Below the pieces are notes generated by a model, which did no database searches, was not told the DNA's origin, and saw only the letters and a list, made by a program, of their open reading frames with translations. Below are positions 51,314-52,402 of a stretch of 52,402 nt of DNA, in pieces. Position 1 is the first letter of the stretch. Each line of letters opens with the position of its first letter. The stretch is taken from positions 1-52,402 of the forward strand of contig NZ_JABXKM010000071.1 in the NCBI RefSeq assembly GCF_017115025.1, in the 5' to 3' direction. Both the position numbers and the translations under genes were made by a program. Origin of the DNA: Nostoc sp. NOS(2021). GTDB lineage: Bacteria; Cyanobacteriota; Cyanobacteriia; Cyanobacteriales; Nostocaceae.

Positions 51314-52381
51314 TTATCCTTCTGTGACTTCTGTGGAAACTTCGCTGCTTTCTTCCTCAGTCTGACGTGCATCAGCATCAGCATCAGCATCTGATTCTGC
51401 CAGTTCCGTTTCCTCTGTGGGACTCAAGGAGCCTTCGGGTACAAGTTCAACTGAGGAGTGTTCTAAGAGCCAATCGATGATTTTTTCGGTTAATAGTTCG
51501 TTTTCCACAATTGAGCGCAGTTTATCTTCATCAACCTCTTGTTCTTCCGGGTATTGCTGCAAAAGTTCTGTGACTCTGGCTGCAATTTCTTCTGGTGTTA
51601 CCTCGATAGATTCGCGTTTACCGACTTCCCGTAAGAACAAGGAGCGTTTGATGCGTTCAATAGCCTCAATACGCGATCGCTCCCGCAACTGAGGAATAAT
51701 ATCTTGAGTAAACAACTTTCTCACATCCAATCCCTGTTGAGACAGGCGCATTGCTGTTTGCGTTAGCATTGCATCCACTTCTTGCTCAATCAATGTTGCT
51801 GGTAAGTCAACTTCTACGTGCTTGAGCAGTTCTGTTAACAAGGCTTCCTGCTTATTGGTTTTTGTTTTTTCGTCCGCTTCTTTTTGATATCGCTCTACCA
51901 AAGAAGCGCGTAACTCCTCTAAGGTTTCAAAATCGCTGATTTCTTGGGCGAAATCGTCATTTACTTCTGGTAGCTCCTTTTCCTTTAGTTCTTTGAGCGT
52001 CACTGTGAAAGTTGCCGCTTTTCCAGCTAAATCTTCATTAGCATACGGATCTGGGAACTGCGCCGCAATTTCTTTGGTTTCTTCAGGATTCATCCCCACT
52101 ATTCCCGAAATAAAGCCTGGAATAAACTTATCTTCCTGCAACTCAACTTGAAAATCAGTTGCTTCGGCTCCGGGAATCGGTTCTAGTTCAGCTGTTTCGT
52201 CCTCGCCCTCAACTCTGGCGAATGAACCTTTAAAATCGACTACGGCAATATCGCCGATTTGGGCTGAACGTCCTTCCACAGGAATCAATGTCGCCAATTC
52301 TTGACGTTCCTTATCCAGCGTGTTCTCTACTCGCTCTGAATCGAACTTGGTTGAGTCGATGGGGAGTATTATCTCCCGCAC
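51314..52381 (-). CDS. tig: Trigger factor, 5' part missing or frameshifted at the window edge
   Basis: Ribosome-associated chaperone and peptidyl-prolyl isomerase. The visible 355 residues cover the PPIase domain (GDIAVVDFKGSFARVEG, DKFIPGFISGIVGMNPEET) and the C-terminal chaperone arms (NDDFAQEISDFETLEELRAS, LFTQDIIPQLRERSR). The ribosome-binding N-terminal domain is absent from this frame. An in-frame TGA lies at 52385-52387, two codons before the first possible start (GTG at 52379-52381), and the neighbouring frame shows RSDLT, a plausible continuation. The gene is thus either cut by the edge with a local frameshift or truly broken. The C-terminal tail holds a DADADADA run from a GCATCA microsatellite. 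Confidence 0.85.
   Translation of the reverse strand: MREIILPIDSTKFDSERVENTLDKERQELATLIPVEGRSAQIGDIAVVDFKGSFARVEGEDETAELEPIPGAEATDFQVELQEDKFIPGFISGIVGMNPEETKEIAAQFPDPYANEDLAGKAATFTVTLKELKEKELPEVNDDFAQEISDFETLEELRASLVERYQKEADEKTKTNKQEALLTELLKHVEVDLPATLIEQEVDAMLTQTAMRLSQQGLDVRKLFTQDIIPQLRERSRIEAIERIKRSLFLREVGKRESIEVTPEEIAARVTELLQQYPEEQEVDEDKLRSIVENELLTEKIIDWLLEHSSVELVPEGSLSPTEETELAESDADADADARQTEEESSEVSTEVTEG
51368..51392. repeat. (ATCAGC)n hexanucleotide microsatellite in tig
   Basis: About four units encode alternating Asp-Ala in the trigger factor's acidic tail. Length may vary by slippage without frame loss. Confidence 0.7.
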
Positions 52382-52402
52382 CTCTCAGTTAGATCCGAAC
52401 GT

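Overview
The window looks like a draft-genome segment from a filamentous, heterocyst-type cyanobacterium (Nostocales, Nostoc-like). It is AT-rich and carries recurrent HIP1 octamers (GCGATCGC, for example at 3320-3327). It encodes phylloquinone-pathway enzymes, ferredoxin-sulfite reductase and the cyanobacterial gene order tig-clpP-clpX. It also holds many short dispersed repeats typical of Nostoc genomes. Both window ends cut genes (menE on the left, tig on the right).

Layout. 1-1.5 kb: menE and a convergent DHNA-CoA-type thioesterase. 1.7-10.4 kb: an accessory, defence-island-like block. It contains a VapBC-type toxin-antitoxin pair, a divergent SAP/Rho_N-like plus ribbon-helix-helix (RHH) cassette, and a compact operon at 3.6-8.9 kb. 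That operon encodes a GHKL ATPase, a STAS-like/winged-helix protein, a NurA-family nuclease and a HerA-family ATPase. A convergent RHH plus DruA-like (DUF4338) pair follows, and the block ends near tRNA-Ser(UGA). 10.8-13.2 kb: a metallophosphatase, nadA, tRNA-Tyr and tRNA-Thr. 13.5-14.9 kb: a second small accessory patch (PD-(D/E)XK homing-type nuclease plus an unknown gene) between tRNA-Thr and tRNA-Arg. 15-30.8 kb: mostly chromosomal genes. These include an HTH protein with an acidic middle, tandem ADP-ribosylglycohydrolases, a broken beta-barrel-like gene, sir, rsmE, a TPR protein, a DUF4351 protein, a VIT/vWA protein, a lipase and a VOC protein. 31.5-41.6 kb: a DUF92 (VTE6-like) protein and type I secretion parts (parvulin-like PPIase, ABC exporter, HlyD adaptor). 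These surround an SDR, an IS remnant and a subtilase that lacks an N-terminal signal peptide. 41.7-52.4 kb: an NmrA-like protein, a second copy of the SAP/RHH cassette, an S1-domain protein, dienelactone hydrolase, a GntR regulator, Uma2, an alpha/beta hydrolase and the tig-clpP-clpX cluster.

The best candidate for an undescribed system is the operon at 3.9-8.9 kb. A partner-switching-like module (GHKL kinase fold plus STAS) is encoded together with a HerA-NurA DNA-processing machine, and the GHKL protein carries a consensus beta-clamp-binding peptide. A second theme is a divergent SAP-like/RHH cassette present twice, 40 kb apart, with a structured inverted repeat in each shared promoter region. 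A third theme is dispersed repeats lying in frame inside coding genes (dienelactone hydrolase, rsmE, the DUF92 gene, the ABC exporter, the thioesterase tail). All functional calls rest on motifs read by eye; no database search was run.
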